Shown here piece after piece: positions 47,323 through 54,779 of a stretch of 64,000 nt of DNA (position 1 is its first letter; each line of letters begins with the position of its first letter). This DNA comes from an uncultured Bacteroidales bacterium (GTDB lineage: Bacteria > Bacteroidota > Bacteroidia > Bacteroidales > UBA932). The notes under the pieces were generated by a model. It was not told the DNA's origin. It saw only the letters and a list, made by a program, of their open reading frames with translations, and did not search any database. The stretch spans positions 1 to 64,000 of the forward strand of contig CALVBH010000088.1 of NCBI GenBank assembly GCA_944325765.1. The letters run 5' to 3'. Both the position numbers and the translations under genes were made by a program.

Positions 47323-47420
47323 TTGCCAGTCATACTTCAATATTGTTTTGTGTATTTAAATCATTCGTGTCCGCTAAAAATCACGGACAATAGTTATAAA
47401 GTTTGAATAAAAATATCGGA

Positions 47421-48089
47421 TTATTCCATTGGACCGGTTATGTTTGCCGATTTCAGGGCAAACAGGATATAATCCCTGATCTCATCTTTTGTGACATCGT
47501 ATATGGGGTCAAGTTGAAGGAAATTATCATCTGTAACAAATCGGCAGGACAAAAGCATTATCACCAAATTCTTTACAGAAAGCCGATGTCTGGAATATTT
47601 CAGTGCGAGTTCAATTCCCGACTTGATGTCATATCCCGCTTTAAGGATTGAATAGATATCATAATAATCGCGGAATTTCATTCTGCGCAGCATTACTTCC
47701 ATCTTCATAGCCATAATAGATACGATATCTGCAATCCTTATATTCCCCAAATAATTAAGAGGCGAACTTACCGGACACAGATTTTCACTGACATAAAATG
47801 AAAATTTCACACCGCAGGTTAAAAATTCCACCTGATCAAACCCCAGCATATTAAAGGATTCTATCTTACCTATTTTTTCATTCAGTTCCTTTTCAATTAC
47901 CCTCCACTCCACTTCAGGCTTTTCAGTCTTTGACTTGCGCCACATCATAAAATCCAGATCCTCACTTTTACGATGTCCCAACTGCATGGCAAGAGCAGTC
48001 CCGCCACAAAGGATATAAGGCTTGATACATTCCAATGTCGCGACTTTATCTATTATAAAGTCTGTTTTTTCCGTAAGACCCTTACGCAT
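47421..48089 (-). CDS. AbiEii/AbiGii-type nucleotidyltransferase toxin
   Basis: 222 residues with the AbiEii nucleotidyltransferase signature: CGGTALAMQLGHRKSEDLDF (28-47), where GGT and Asp44/Asp46 are the nucleotide/metal-binding residues, and the downstream LGNIRIADIVSIMAMKMEVMLRRMKFRDYYDIYSIL with the family's K..R...KD.YDI motif. Related AbiE toxins act with an upstream antitoxin in phage abortive infection. The ORF overlaps the preceding HTH gene by 8 bases. DNA here is visibly richer in A+T than the flanking housekeeping genes, which suggests acquisition by transfer. Confidence 0.88.
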   Translation of the reverse strand: MRKGLTEKTDFIIDKVATLECIKPYILCGGTALAMQLGHRKSEDLDFMMWRKSKTEKPEVEWRVIEKELNEKIGKIESFNMLGFDQVEFLTCGVKFSFYVSENLCPVSSPLNYLGNIRIADIVSIMAMKMEVMLRRMKFRDYYDIYSILKAGYDIKSGIELALKYSRHRLSVKNLVIMLLSCRFVTDDNFLQLDPIYDVTKDEIRDYILFALKSANITGPME

Positions 48090-48624
48090 ACTTTCTGAAA
48101 TGCTCGTTTTCTATATATTTGACATATCGTTCGGGATTTTTAATGTCAAAATAATACAGGGCAATCATTACGTTCAGATCATAAAGATAGTCCCCCTGTA
48201 TGGCAAGGCGTTCTTTCCATACCTTCTTCAGATATTGCCGGGAATAAACTTCAAACAGCATGGCAATCTCCGGCATATCAAGATGAATGAACGTCTTTTC
48301 TATAAGGTCCTCGTCTGATATATCTTCCGGTTTCACGGAAGAATATGACCAGAAAGCATTATGCCCGATGAGTTTTTTCGCGAGAGCAAGTTTCAACGCA
48401 GCCTTATATTTCTTTACATTATCCTCTGCCTGCCATTTGACAAGCTTCCCTTCAGGAAGGTTAAAGTATGATTCTATTTCCAATGCTAACGGCAAGGACA
48501 ACTCCCGGGCACCCGTAATGGCATATGACAACTGCTGTCTTGACACGCCTATTGCCCTGGCAAGATCAGAAGCCCGCATTCCTCTCGACTTTATCAGAGT
48601 CTTTATGTATTGCCCGACCTTCAT
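48082..48624 (-). CDS. HTH-domain antitoxin partner of the AbiEii-type toxin
   Basis: 180 residues. N-terminal Cro/CI-type helix-turn-helix (IKSRGMRASDLARAIGVSRQQLSYAITGAREL, about 12-43), then a helical domain with HLDMPEIAMLFEVYSRQYLKKVWKERL and DLNVMIALYYFDIKNPERYV. Such two-domain proteins precede AbiEii-like toxin genes in Bacteroidota; the second domain is not one I can name. By analogy it should neutralise the toxin and autoregulate the pair. It overlaps the toxin gene by 8 bases. An exact -7 box ends 7 bases upstream of the ATG, so the transcript may be nearly leaderless or the true start may be Met16. Confidence 0.78.
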   Translation of the reverse strand: MKVGQYIKTLIKSRGMRASDLARAIGVSRQQLSYAITGARELSLPLALEIESYFNLPEGKLVKWQAEDNVKKYKAALKLALAKKLIGHNAFWSYSSVKPEDISDEDLIEKTFIHLDMPEIAMLFEVYSRQYLKKVWKERLAIQGDYLYDLNVMIALYYFDIKNPERYVKYIENEHFRKYA

Positions 48625-48631
48625 AACAGTA

Positions 48632-48639
48632 CAAAGATA
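48632..48639 (-). promoter_or_regulatory. -7 box for the toxin-antitoxin operon
   Basis: Minus strand TATCTTTG, perfect to TAnnTTTG, preceded by TTTG-containing sequence (CGGTTTGAC) and immediately upstream of the antitoxin ATG. Confidence 0.5.
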
Positions 48640-48707
48640 GTCAAACCGTTTGTTTTGTCAACAATATTGTTTACAAAAGTCAGTCAAGGAAAGTTCAGGA
48701 ACCGTTT

Positions 48708-50021
48708 TCAGCTGTATCTCCGCGGATAACGGAAGAGAATCGACAGAACGGCACAGAGTCCCATAAGGACAGGATAGAACATGAATCCGATGATGGAAAT
48801 TCCGGACACTCCCGAAAGGCCGGAAGCCATCAGAATCTGCGCCCCGTAGGGAACCAGCCCCTGCACCAGGCAGGAAAAAGTATCCAGAATGCTGGCAGTC
48901 TTCCGTGAATCCAGACCGAACCGCTCCGAAATATCCTTCGCTATGCGGCCTGTCGTGATGATGGCAATAGTATTGTTCGCCGTACACAGATTCGCCAGAC
49001 TTACTATCGCCGCGATACTGAACTCCGCACCGCGCTTTCCCGAAATATGTTTCGTAAGTCCGGAAATGATGAAATCAAGACCTCCGTTGTATCTTATAAC
49101 CTCCAGCATACCGCCGGCAAGCATCGTCACTATAATCAGCTCTCCCATCGAACCGATGCCGCTCCCCACCGATGCCAGCCACTCTACCCAGGAAAACTCG
49201 CCGCAGGCGAAACCTATGACAGCATTCGCCAGAATACCGAGCATCAGGACCGTCGCCACATTCACCCCCACCAATGCCATACCTATCACTAAAAGATAAG
49301 GAATCAGTTTCACGCCGTTCACCTCCCCGGCCGCCACCTCCGCACCGGAAGACAGCCCGAAAATCACGTAAATGACCGTAACCAATACCGCCGCAGGGGC
49401 GACAATGCCTATGTTTACCCTGAATTTGTCCCTCATCGGACAGCCCTGGGTCCGCGTCGCGGCAATCGTCGTATCCGAAATGAAAGAAAGGTTGTCTCCG
49501 AAAAATGCGCCTCCGGCCACAATGGCAGTGACGAATGCCACGTCCATCCCCGCTTCCGCGGCAATGCCGGCAGCCATAGGCACCATCGCCACTATCGTGC
49601 CGACACTCGTCCCTATCGCCATGGATATGAAGCAGGAAGCCAGAAAGAGTCCCGCATATATGAATTTCCCGGGAAGAATGCTGAGCGCGAAATTCACGGA
49701 TGCATCTATCGCTCCCATATCCTTCGCCGTGCCTGCAAAAGCTCCTGCCAGGACGAAAATCCAGATCATCAGCAGGACATTCCTGTTTCCTGCACCTTCA
49801 GAGAAGAGGTCTATCTTGTCGGATGCAGAACCGGGAGTTATGAGCAAGGCATACGCCGAGGCCAACAGAAAAGCCGCAGCGATGGGAACCTTGTAAAAGT
49901 CATCCGCCACTATGGACGAAACCAGATAAATGCACAGGAAGAGAACAAGAGGGCTGAGAGCCAGCCAGCCGTTCATCTTCCCGTGGCTTGTCATTTTATC
50001 TTCCTTTCTTTCGAAAATCAT
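48708..50021 (-). CDS. nhaC: NhaC-family Na+/H+ antiporter
   Basis: Inner-membrane ion antiporter of 437 residues with about 11-12 membrane helices. Family features: FASCFISMAIGTSVGTIVAMVPMA-like helix, GGAFFGDNLSFISDTTIAATRTQGC (conserved NhaC motif with Asp pair), and LCTANNTIAIITTGRIAKDIS. Relatives exchange Na+ for H+, or malate/lactate in MleN. The ATG overlaps the stop of the upstream PepSY lipoprotein by four bases, so the two are translationally coupled; an internal Met10 or Met16 is also possible. Confidence 0.9.
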   Translation of the reverse strand: MIFERKEDKMTSHGKMNGWLALSPLVLFLCIYLVSSIVADDFYKVPIAAAFLLASAYALLITPGSASDKIDLFSEGAGNRNVLLMIWIFVLAGAFAGTAKDMGAIDASVNFALSILPGKFIYAGLFLASCFISMAIGTSVGTIVAMVPMAAGIAAEAGMDVAFVTAIVAGGAFFGDNLSFISDTTIAATRTQGCPMRDKFRVNIGIVAPAAVLVTVIYVIFGLSSGAEVAAGEVNGVKLIPYLLVIGMALVGVNVATVLMLGILANAVIGFACGEFSWVEWLASVGSGIGSMGELIIVTMLAGGMLEVIRYNGGLDFIISGLTKHISGKRGAEFSIAAIVSLANLCTANNTIAIITTGRIAKDISERFGLDSRKTASILDTFSCLVQGLVPYGAQILMASGLSGVSGISIIGFMFYPVLMGLCAVLSILFRYPRRYS

Positions 50022-51304
50022 TTGCTTATCAGGGTACCGTCAGGTGATACCCTTACTATTTCATCGTCATCGTTCATCTCGACTTCCGCAGCATAGAACG
50101 ATGATGAAGGCGTCTCAATGAAAGAAATATCATCTATTTCACGGTAGTTCTCAAGAGTCTTTTTGACAGGTTCAGGAAGACTGCCGTACCGAACGTCCCA
50201 TTCAGTCCACACCCATTCGAGGTTCCAGTTGAAATAGACATCTTTCTCTATACTGTCATGGACGATTTCCGCCTTGATAAAACCGTCATCTTCATCCGTT
50301 TCCTTCAGCCGGTATCCCGGATACTTGCTGCCAAGGAAATCCGTCAATGCACTGCCGCCCTGACTGTTTCCACCATACGGAAGTTTAATATCATCGTCTG
50401 TCGCCGCAATGACAGCAGTCCCGTCTGCATCTATCTTCACCTTGATATCGTCATCGTCACGGGAATCAAGTTCGAATATATAATATTCCTTCCCGTCTTT
50501 CCATTCATAATGATCAATGTCATCGTCTATCCGGTATGTGACATAGTCTGATGATTCGAACGCCGTCCTGACTGCCTGAGGCAGTTTGTCATACCGCATT
50601 TCCGTCTTTGTCAGCAACCATTCAAGGCCAAGTGAGAAATATATTTCCCTGAACACCTTATCAGTACCTACTACCTCAACCTCTATCGCCCCGTCATCTT
50701 CCTCCACTTCTATGATACGTGCTCCCGGAACGACTTTGTTGACCGCTTCTGACAATGACGACACCGGTCTGCTCGGGATATAGTCCCAATAGTCATAGCT
50801 GTCATCCATATCATATTTTTCCTTGACAAGCACCCCGGCTTCCGAGAAATACAGATCCACTTCCGTCTCTCTACCGTCAAGGGCACCTTCCACCTCGATG
50901 ACATAGATATCTTCCATACCATCCCTGCAAATGACATCGATATCATCCACTCTCCACGATGCATATTCACAGTCATTAAAAGCGGATTCGACCGCATCAG
51001 GCAAAACCGAGCGTTCCGAATGGAATTCGGTCATATACCATTTTCCCGCATAATCATACCAGGCTGAATTCTTTCCAGAACCAGGAATTACCCCCGGACT
51101 TTTCGAAAGCGCATTTCCTTCAAAAGACGCCACCCAATACGAATGTCTGGATGACCATTGTACGTTTACTGCCTCAGGGTACATCGTTTCAAATGTCGTA
51201 ATAACCGATTGAGGCACATCTGACGCGGTTGGTCCCGACGTCTTCTCGCAACCAGCTGCAAAAAGCAAAACGGTTACGGAGATTGCAATAACCAAATTTC
51301 TCAT
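50018..51304 (-). CDS. PepSY-like (DUF2874) repeat lipoprotein
   Basis: 428 residues. MRNLVIAISVTVLLFAAGC ends in a lipobox (Cys19), so it is an envelope lipoprotein. The rest consists of four to five repeats of about 70-80 residues built on the pattern P.AV...F...Y......W......Y.V.F......VYF...LEWL.TE, as in VPQSVITTFETMYPEAVNVQW, LPQAVRTAFESSDYVTYRIDD and LPEPVKKTLENYREIDDISF. This is the PepSY-like BLIP fold common in Bacteroidota. It is strongly acidic (many Asp-Asp runs). It is coupled to the NhaC gene by a four-base overlap; the function is unknown, a sensing or metal-binding role is a guess. Confidence 0.83.
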   Translation of the reverse strand: MRNLVIAISVTVLLFAAGCEKTSGPTASDVPQSVITTFETMYPEAVNVQWSSRHSYWVASFEGNALSKSPGVIPGSGKNSAWYDYAGKWYMTEFHSERSVLPDAVESAFNDCEYASWRVDDIDVICRDGMEDIYVIEVEGALDGRETEVDLYFSEAGVLVKEKYDMDDSYDYWDYIPSRPVSSLSEAVNKVVPGARIIEVEEDDGAIEVEVVGTDKVFREIYFSLGLEWLLTKTEMRYDKLPQAVRTAFESSDYVTYRIDDDIDHYEWKDGKEYYIFELDSRDDDDIKVKIDADGTAVIAATDDDIKLPYGGNSQGGSALTDFLGSKYPGYRLKETDEDDGFIKAEIVHDSIEKDVYFNWNLEWVWTEWDVRYGSLPEPVKKTLENYREIDDISFIETPSSSFYAAEVEMNDDDEIVRVSPDGTLISK

Positions 51305-51335
51305 AATCGTTGTTTTTTGTAGTTATGTCTGTGAC

Positions 51336-51343
51336 CAAATATA
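51336..51343 (-). promoter_or_regulatory. -7 box for the PepSY-nhaC operon
   Basis: Minus strand TATATTTG, perfect to TAnnTTTG, 32 bases upstream of the ATG at 51304, within the 12-base direct repeat GACCAAATATAC. Confidence 0.55.
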
Positions 51344-51359
51344 CGAAGAAGCCGAGAGA

Positions 51360-51419
51360 AATGCAAACGAGCAACAAGCAGGAGCAAACTTGTTTGCGGA
51401 TGATTGTTGTTCTTGCATT
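51360..51419. promoter_or_regulatory. Nested palindrome between duplicated promoter boxes
   Basis: AATGCAA and CAACAA (51360-51366, 51372-51377) pair with TTGTTG and TTGCATT (51404-51409, 51413-51419), enclosing the tight palindrome GCAAAC-TT-GTTTGC (51384-51397). It lies upstream of the PepSY promoter and could be an operator or cruciform. The remainder of the 51305-51632 spacer shows nothing beyond the listed boxes. Confidence 0.4.
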
Positions 51420-51455
51420 GCCGAGGCGCAACCGTATATGCGGACGCGCAGCGAC

Positions 51456-51463
51456 CAAATATA
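51456..51463 (-). promoter_or_regulatory. Second minus-strand -7 box upstream of the PepSY gene
   Basis: A second exact TATATTTG inside a repeat of GACCAAATATAC, 120 bases upstream of the first. It may be a distal promoter whose transcript would carry the nested palindrome. Confidence 0.4.
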
Positions 51464-51555
51464 CAAAAATCTGATGAATTGCAAGGATTTTCTCCTTTGT
51501 GCATTGCGGCATTGCCGCTCCGGCGGCTTTAGTCACGGCGTGCCGAGAAGCTGGA

Positions 51556-51587
51556 TTTGGAGCGAATGTAAAATTATGCTACATTTG
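51556..51587 (+). promoter_or_regulatory. Promoter of the nuclease lipoprotein gene
   Basis: TTTG (51556-51559) and TACATTTG (51580-51587) are separated by 20 bases, the expected spacing of the Bacteroidota -33 and -7 elements. Best complete promoter in the window; ATG follows at 51633. Confidence 0.7.
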
Positions 51588-51632
51588 AAGTTTTGAAAAC
51601 GGATTGAATCTAACCATTTGAATTTTATTCTT

Positions 51633-53510
51633 ATGAAAATCTTGTCGAAAACTGCGGTTCTGATTTCTGCCGCCTTTCTGTGCGCACTCTCGTGCGACAC
51701 TACCGATACCTCCTCCCAACTGCAGGAAGCCGTTCTTGAAGTAACACCTGCTTCCGTGGAATTCAACAGCCACAATACCGAAGGGAACACCTTTACCGTG
51801 GAATCCAACGTCGACTGGTACACCGAATGCAGCGAATCTTCGCTGAAATTCAGACCCGAAGCCGGCTCCGCGGGAGAAACCACAGTCACCGTCACAGGAA
51901 TAGGTGCGGAGAAGACCGGAACAATCACGGTTATCTCGCGCAAGCGCTCCCCTGACGACAAGATCGTACAACGTGAAGTCACCGTGACATATTCCGGCGA
52001 GGATGTAGAACCGGACGATGACCCTGATGAAGAATTCGAGGAAGAAATCATCTACAGCGATGACCTGGACAAGAATCCGAACGCCGGTGACAGCAATACT
52101 TACCTCGACAATCTGGAACGTTCCGACTATGTGAACGCTACAGGAACAGGTGCATCCAATGTCACATATACCGGACAGGGAATGAGCCTCGCGAACAATT
52201 TCACGTCCCAGGGCTATACCGGGGCATCAGGGAATAATGCCATAAACTTCTATTACGACAACAGGACCCTGACCATCGGAGGCATCGTCCTGGCTCCGGG
52301 CCAGAACAAGCTGGAGTTTTCATTCGGCGCCACTCCATACGGTGCAAACCAGCTCGTATCAGGCGAAGAGATGACTCTCTATGCAGACTTCGGCAACGGG
52401 ACAGCCCACAAGCTGGATTTCACCGCGAAAAAGGGTTCACGTGCCTGGTACACTGTCTCCGCTGTATTCGAAATCACGGGAGGCACGCCTGACGTCATCA
52501 ATTTCCAGATAACGGCAAAGAAGTCAAGGTCGAAAGTAGACGACTTCAAGCTCGCCACTACGGACAAACAAGCCACGCAGACCATCGAATACGCTGAAAA
52601 GGAAAATCTTCCGCTTCCTGAAATTCCTGAGACTGTAAAGGAAAATTCCGATTATCAATACGTAACGCACTTTATCGAGCTCAACGGAAAGACCGTACGC
52701 AACTATTCTGCCTGCTACGATACCAGAAGGCATAATCCTGTCTGGGTCGCCTATCCTATGCACACTTGCTATTCTGTCGGAGGATGGGAAAGGACGACTC
52801 CTGACCCGTGGCGTCGTGATCCGGAGATAGATGAATCCGCACAATCGAAAATATATGGGACCGACTGGCAGAAATGGCCGTGGGGACAGGAATATTCGGA
52901 AGATTTCGTCATCGGGGAAGACCAGTACCAGTTCTGGGCTACCGCCGACAATGCTGTCAGCTACGGACGGGGGCATCTGCTGCGCTCGGCTGACAGGGGC
53001 GGACACAACACTCCGATGAATATCCAGACTTTCTATCCGACGAACATCGCCCCTGAAAAATTCCAGCATCCGAACATACACGAGACTCTGGAATACAAGC
53101 TTCCGAATGACTGGATGTGTGCAGATACGACATATGTAGTGGCAGGATGCTACTACGGAGGCGCTACAGACGACGGATATTTCGTCTATGACGCCTGCTC
53201 GAACGGGCAGCAATCTTCCTCATCGAAAGTCTGCGACCTGCCTGTAGCCCAATTCAAGATTTATCTCAGGACGAAGTCCGGCAATACGATGGAAAAAATC
53301 AGCGAATGCTCTGAGGACGAACTGATGGCGATAGGCTTCTGGCTGCCGCAGATACTCGATGCCGGCACTCAGCAGACTGATGGGAATATAGAGGATTTCG
53401 CCTACAGTGTAGATGATATAGAGAAGATGATAGGCGGGGAGTTCGAGTTCTTCCCTGGGGTGCCGGATGAGGTGACGAGCAAATTCAATCTCGCCGATTG
53501 GGGGCTATAA
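51633..53510 (+). CDS. BACON-domain lipoprotein with C-terminal DNA/RNA non-specific endonuclease
   Basis: 625 residues from ATG 51633 (a TTG five codons earlier is less likely). Lipobox ALSC with Cys21; BACON-like beta domain about 33-120 (LEVTPASVEFNSHNTEGNTFTVESNVDWY); acidic linker 121-137; a beta-sandwich, possibly carbohydrate-binding, about 140-310 (IYSDDLDKNPNAG...KVDDFKLATTD). Last, a non-specific endonuclease domain about 330-600 with YGRGHLLRSADRGGHN, IQTFYPTNIAPEKFQHPN and a C-terminal Asp/Glu-rich end. The usual catalytic DRGH reads GRGH, with His kept. Likely surface-exposed and acting on extracellular nucleic acid. Confidence 0.85.
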   Translation: MKILSKTAVLISAAFLCALSCDTTDTSSQLQEAVLEVTPASVEFNSHNTEGNTFTVESNVDWYTECSESSLKFRPEAGSAGETTVTVTGIGAEKTGTITVISRKRSPDDKIVQREVTVTYSGEDVEPDDDPDEEFEEEIIYSDDLDKNPNAGDSNTYLDNLERSDYVNATGTGASNVTYTGQGMSLANNFTSQGYTGASGNNAINFYYDNRTLTIGGIVLAPGQNKLEFSFGATPYGANQLVSGEEMTLYADFGNGTAHKLDFTAKKGSRAWYTVSAVFEITGGTPDVINFQITAKKSRSKVDDFKLATTDKQATQTIEYAEKENLPLPEIPETVKENSDYQYVTHFIELNGKTVRNYSACYDTRRHNPVWVAYPMHTCYSVGGWERTTPDPWRRDPEIDESAQSKIYGTDWQKWPWGQEYSEDFVIGEDQYQFWATADNAVSYGRGHLLRSADRGGHNTPMNIQTFYPTNIAPEKFQHPNIHETLEYKLPNDWMCADTTYVVAGCYYGGATDDGYFVYDACSNGQQSSSSKVCDLPVAQFKIYLRTKSGNTMEKISECSEDELMAIGFWLPQILDAGTQQTDGNIEDFAYSVDDIEKMIGGEFEFFPGVPDEVTSKFNLADWGL

Positions 53511-53512
53511 CC

Positions 53513-53634
53513 CTTTGCGGTATATGGGGCGATCTGCGGCGTTGTCTTCGGGTCTCAGGGTCGGTCATTTACGAAAAGTAAACTCCCTTCCCTTCGCCCT
53601 CGACGCCTTGCATCTCACCCCTTATATCGCAAAG
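53513..53634 (-). repeat. MITE-like long imperfect hairpin, related to the dispersed repeat family
   Basis: Ends CTTTGCGGTATATGGGG and CCCCTTATATCGCAAAG are inverted repeats matching at 15 of 17 positions (one mismatch is a G-T wobble). Inner pairs GGCGTTG/CGACGCC and TTTAC/GTAAA make most of the 122 bases one long hairpin. Read on the minus strand it shares AGGGAGTTTACT, GTAAATGAC, CCCGAAGA, AACGC and GCCCC in order with 36514-36580. It begins 2 bases after the nuclease stop. Confidence 0.7.
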
Positions 53635-53668
53635 TCAGTTTCAACGATAAAAACTTGAAATATAACAG

Positions 53669-53690
53669 ATCCCTCGACTGCGCTCGGGAT
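53669..53690 (-). repeat. Short palindromic intergenic repeat (TCATCCCGAGCGCAGTCGAGGGAT type)
   Basis: Minus strand ATCCCGAGCGCAGTCGAGGGAT has ATCCC/GGGAT ends. Sequences of this form, preceded by TGTC, recur in intergenic regions of many Bacteroidota and other genomes; only one copy is in this window. Confidence 0.5.
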
Positions 53691-53709
53691 GACACTATGG
53701 GCACTGCGG

Positions 53710-53779
53710 AGAGGCGGCGACGGCGAGCACTGTTGACCCTCGCAAGAGGGTTGTAGTCTGTGCGAGCTGCGCCGCCTCT
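53710..53779 (-). repeat. Three-tier perfect-stem hairpin downstream of manA
   Basis: AGAGGCGGCG (53710-53719) pairs exactly with CGCCGCCTCT (53770-53779); inside, GCAC/GTGC, and at the apex ACCCTC-GCAA-GAGGGT with a GNRA tetraloop. It lies 24 bases beyond the manA stop. It could be a 3' end structure or a repeat unit; no T-tract follows. Confidence 0.55.
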
Positions 53780-53802
53780 GCTGTAGTATCAATGTATAAT
53801 CA

Positions 53803-54774
53803 CTATACGAATGAAGTGAGGATCTTGAGAGAACCGTCAGGGATGAAACGGACGGACGAAGCCGAAGCCGGAACCAGAACAGTTTCGCCCTGATGCACCG
53901 TCTCACGATTACCTTCGTTATCGATGATTTCGCCCTTGCCGGAAGTACAGATGACGATGAGGAAGGAATCCAGAGATGAAAGATCCTTCTCGAACGGTCT
54001 GTCCATATCCAAAAGCGAAGTAGTGAAATACCGGCACTTCACCAGAACCGTTTCCTCGTTCTTCCTTTCCTCGTAATGTGTCCGGTAATCGTCGTACACC
54101 GTATAGTCTATGGCATCCTTGGCCAGTCCGGTATGCAGTTCCCGCGGCTTACCGTCCAGACCCAACCTGCCGAAATCGTAAATCCTGTACGTAATATTCG
54201 AAGTCTGCTGGATCTCGGCTATGAAAGACCCGGAACCGATGCTGTGGATACGGCCTGCCGGGAGGAAGAATACATCCCCGGGAGAAACCTTGTAGTCGTG
54301 GAGCACATCCGTGATAGTGTTGTTCTCCACGCGTGCCACATATTCATCGGGAGTTATTTCCCGGTTCAGTCCCGACATCAGATGTGCGTCCTTGTCGGCG
54401 CTCACCACATACCACATCTCCGTCTTGCCTTTGGAGCCGTTATGGCGGGCTGCCGCCAGTTCGTCATTCGGATGCACCTGAATCGACAGATCCTGACGCG
54501 CATCTATGAACTTTATCAGCAGGGGAAACTCCGTCCCGGTCTTTTCGTAATTCGAGCGTCCAATGAGCTTCTCACCGTACTCGGATATGAGTTCCGTAAC
54601 GGTCTTTCCTGCGAGAGGGCCGTTGGCGACGACGGATTCATTGCCCGGGACGCCGGAAAGTTCCCAGCTCTCGCCTATGTTGTGCTGATCGGTCCGGATG
54701 CCTTTGAAAGGAGCTATTTTCTCCCCTCCCCAGACCACTGTCTTCAATATCGGTTTGAATTTCAACAAGTACAT
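53803..54774 (-). CDS. manA: Mannose-6-phosphate isomerase, class I
   Basis: Zinc enzyme interconverting mannose 6-phosphate and fructose 6-phosphate. FKPILKTVVWGGEKIAPFKG and GESWELSGVPGNESVV at the N-terminus, zinc ligands in IQVHPNDELAAARHNGSKGKTEMWYV (Gln, His, Glu) and PAGRIHSIGSGSFIAEIQQTSNITYRIYDFGR (His). 323 residues is the short form usual in Bacteroidota and Firmicutes. It follows the ROK kinase by 5 bases, in an operon with gpmI. Confidence 0.95.
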   Translation of the reverse strand: MYLLKFKPILKTVVWGGEKIAPFKGIRTDQHNIGESWELSGVPGNESVVANGPLAGKTVTELISEYGEKLIGRSNYEKTGTEFPLLIKFIDARQDLSIQVHPNDELAAARHNGSKGKTEMWYVVSADKDAHLMSGLNREITPDEYVARVENNTITDVLHDYKVSPGDVFFLPAGRIHSIGSGSFIAEIQQTSNITYRIYDFGRLGLDGKPRELHTGLAKDAIDYTVYDDYRTHYEERKNEETVLVKCRYFTTSLLDMDRPFEKDLSSLDSFLIVICTSGKGEIIDNEGNRETVHQGETVLVPASASSVRFIPDGSLKILTSFV

Positions 54775-54779
54775 ATACG

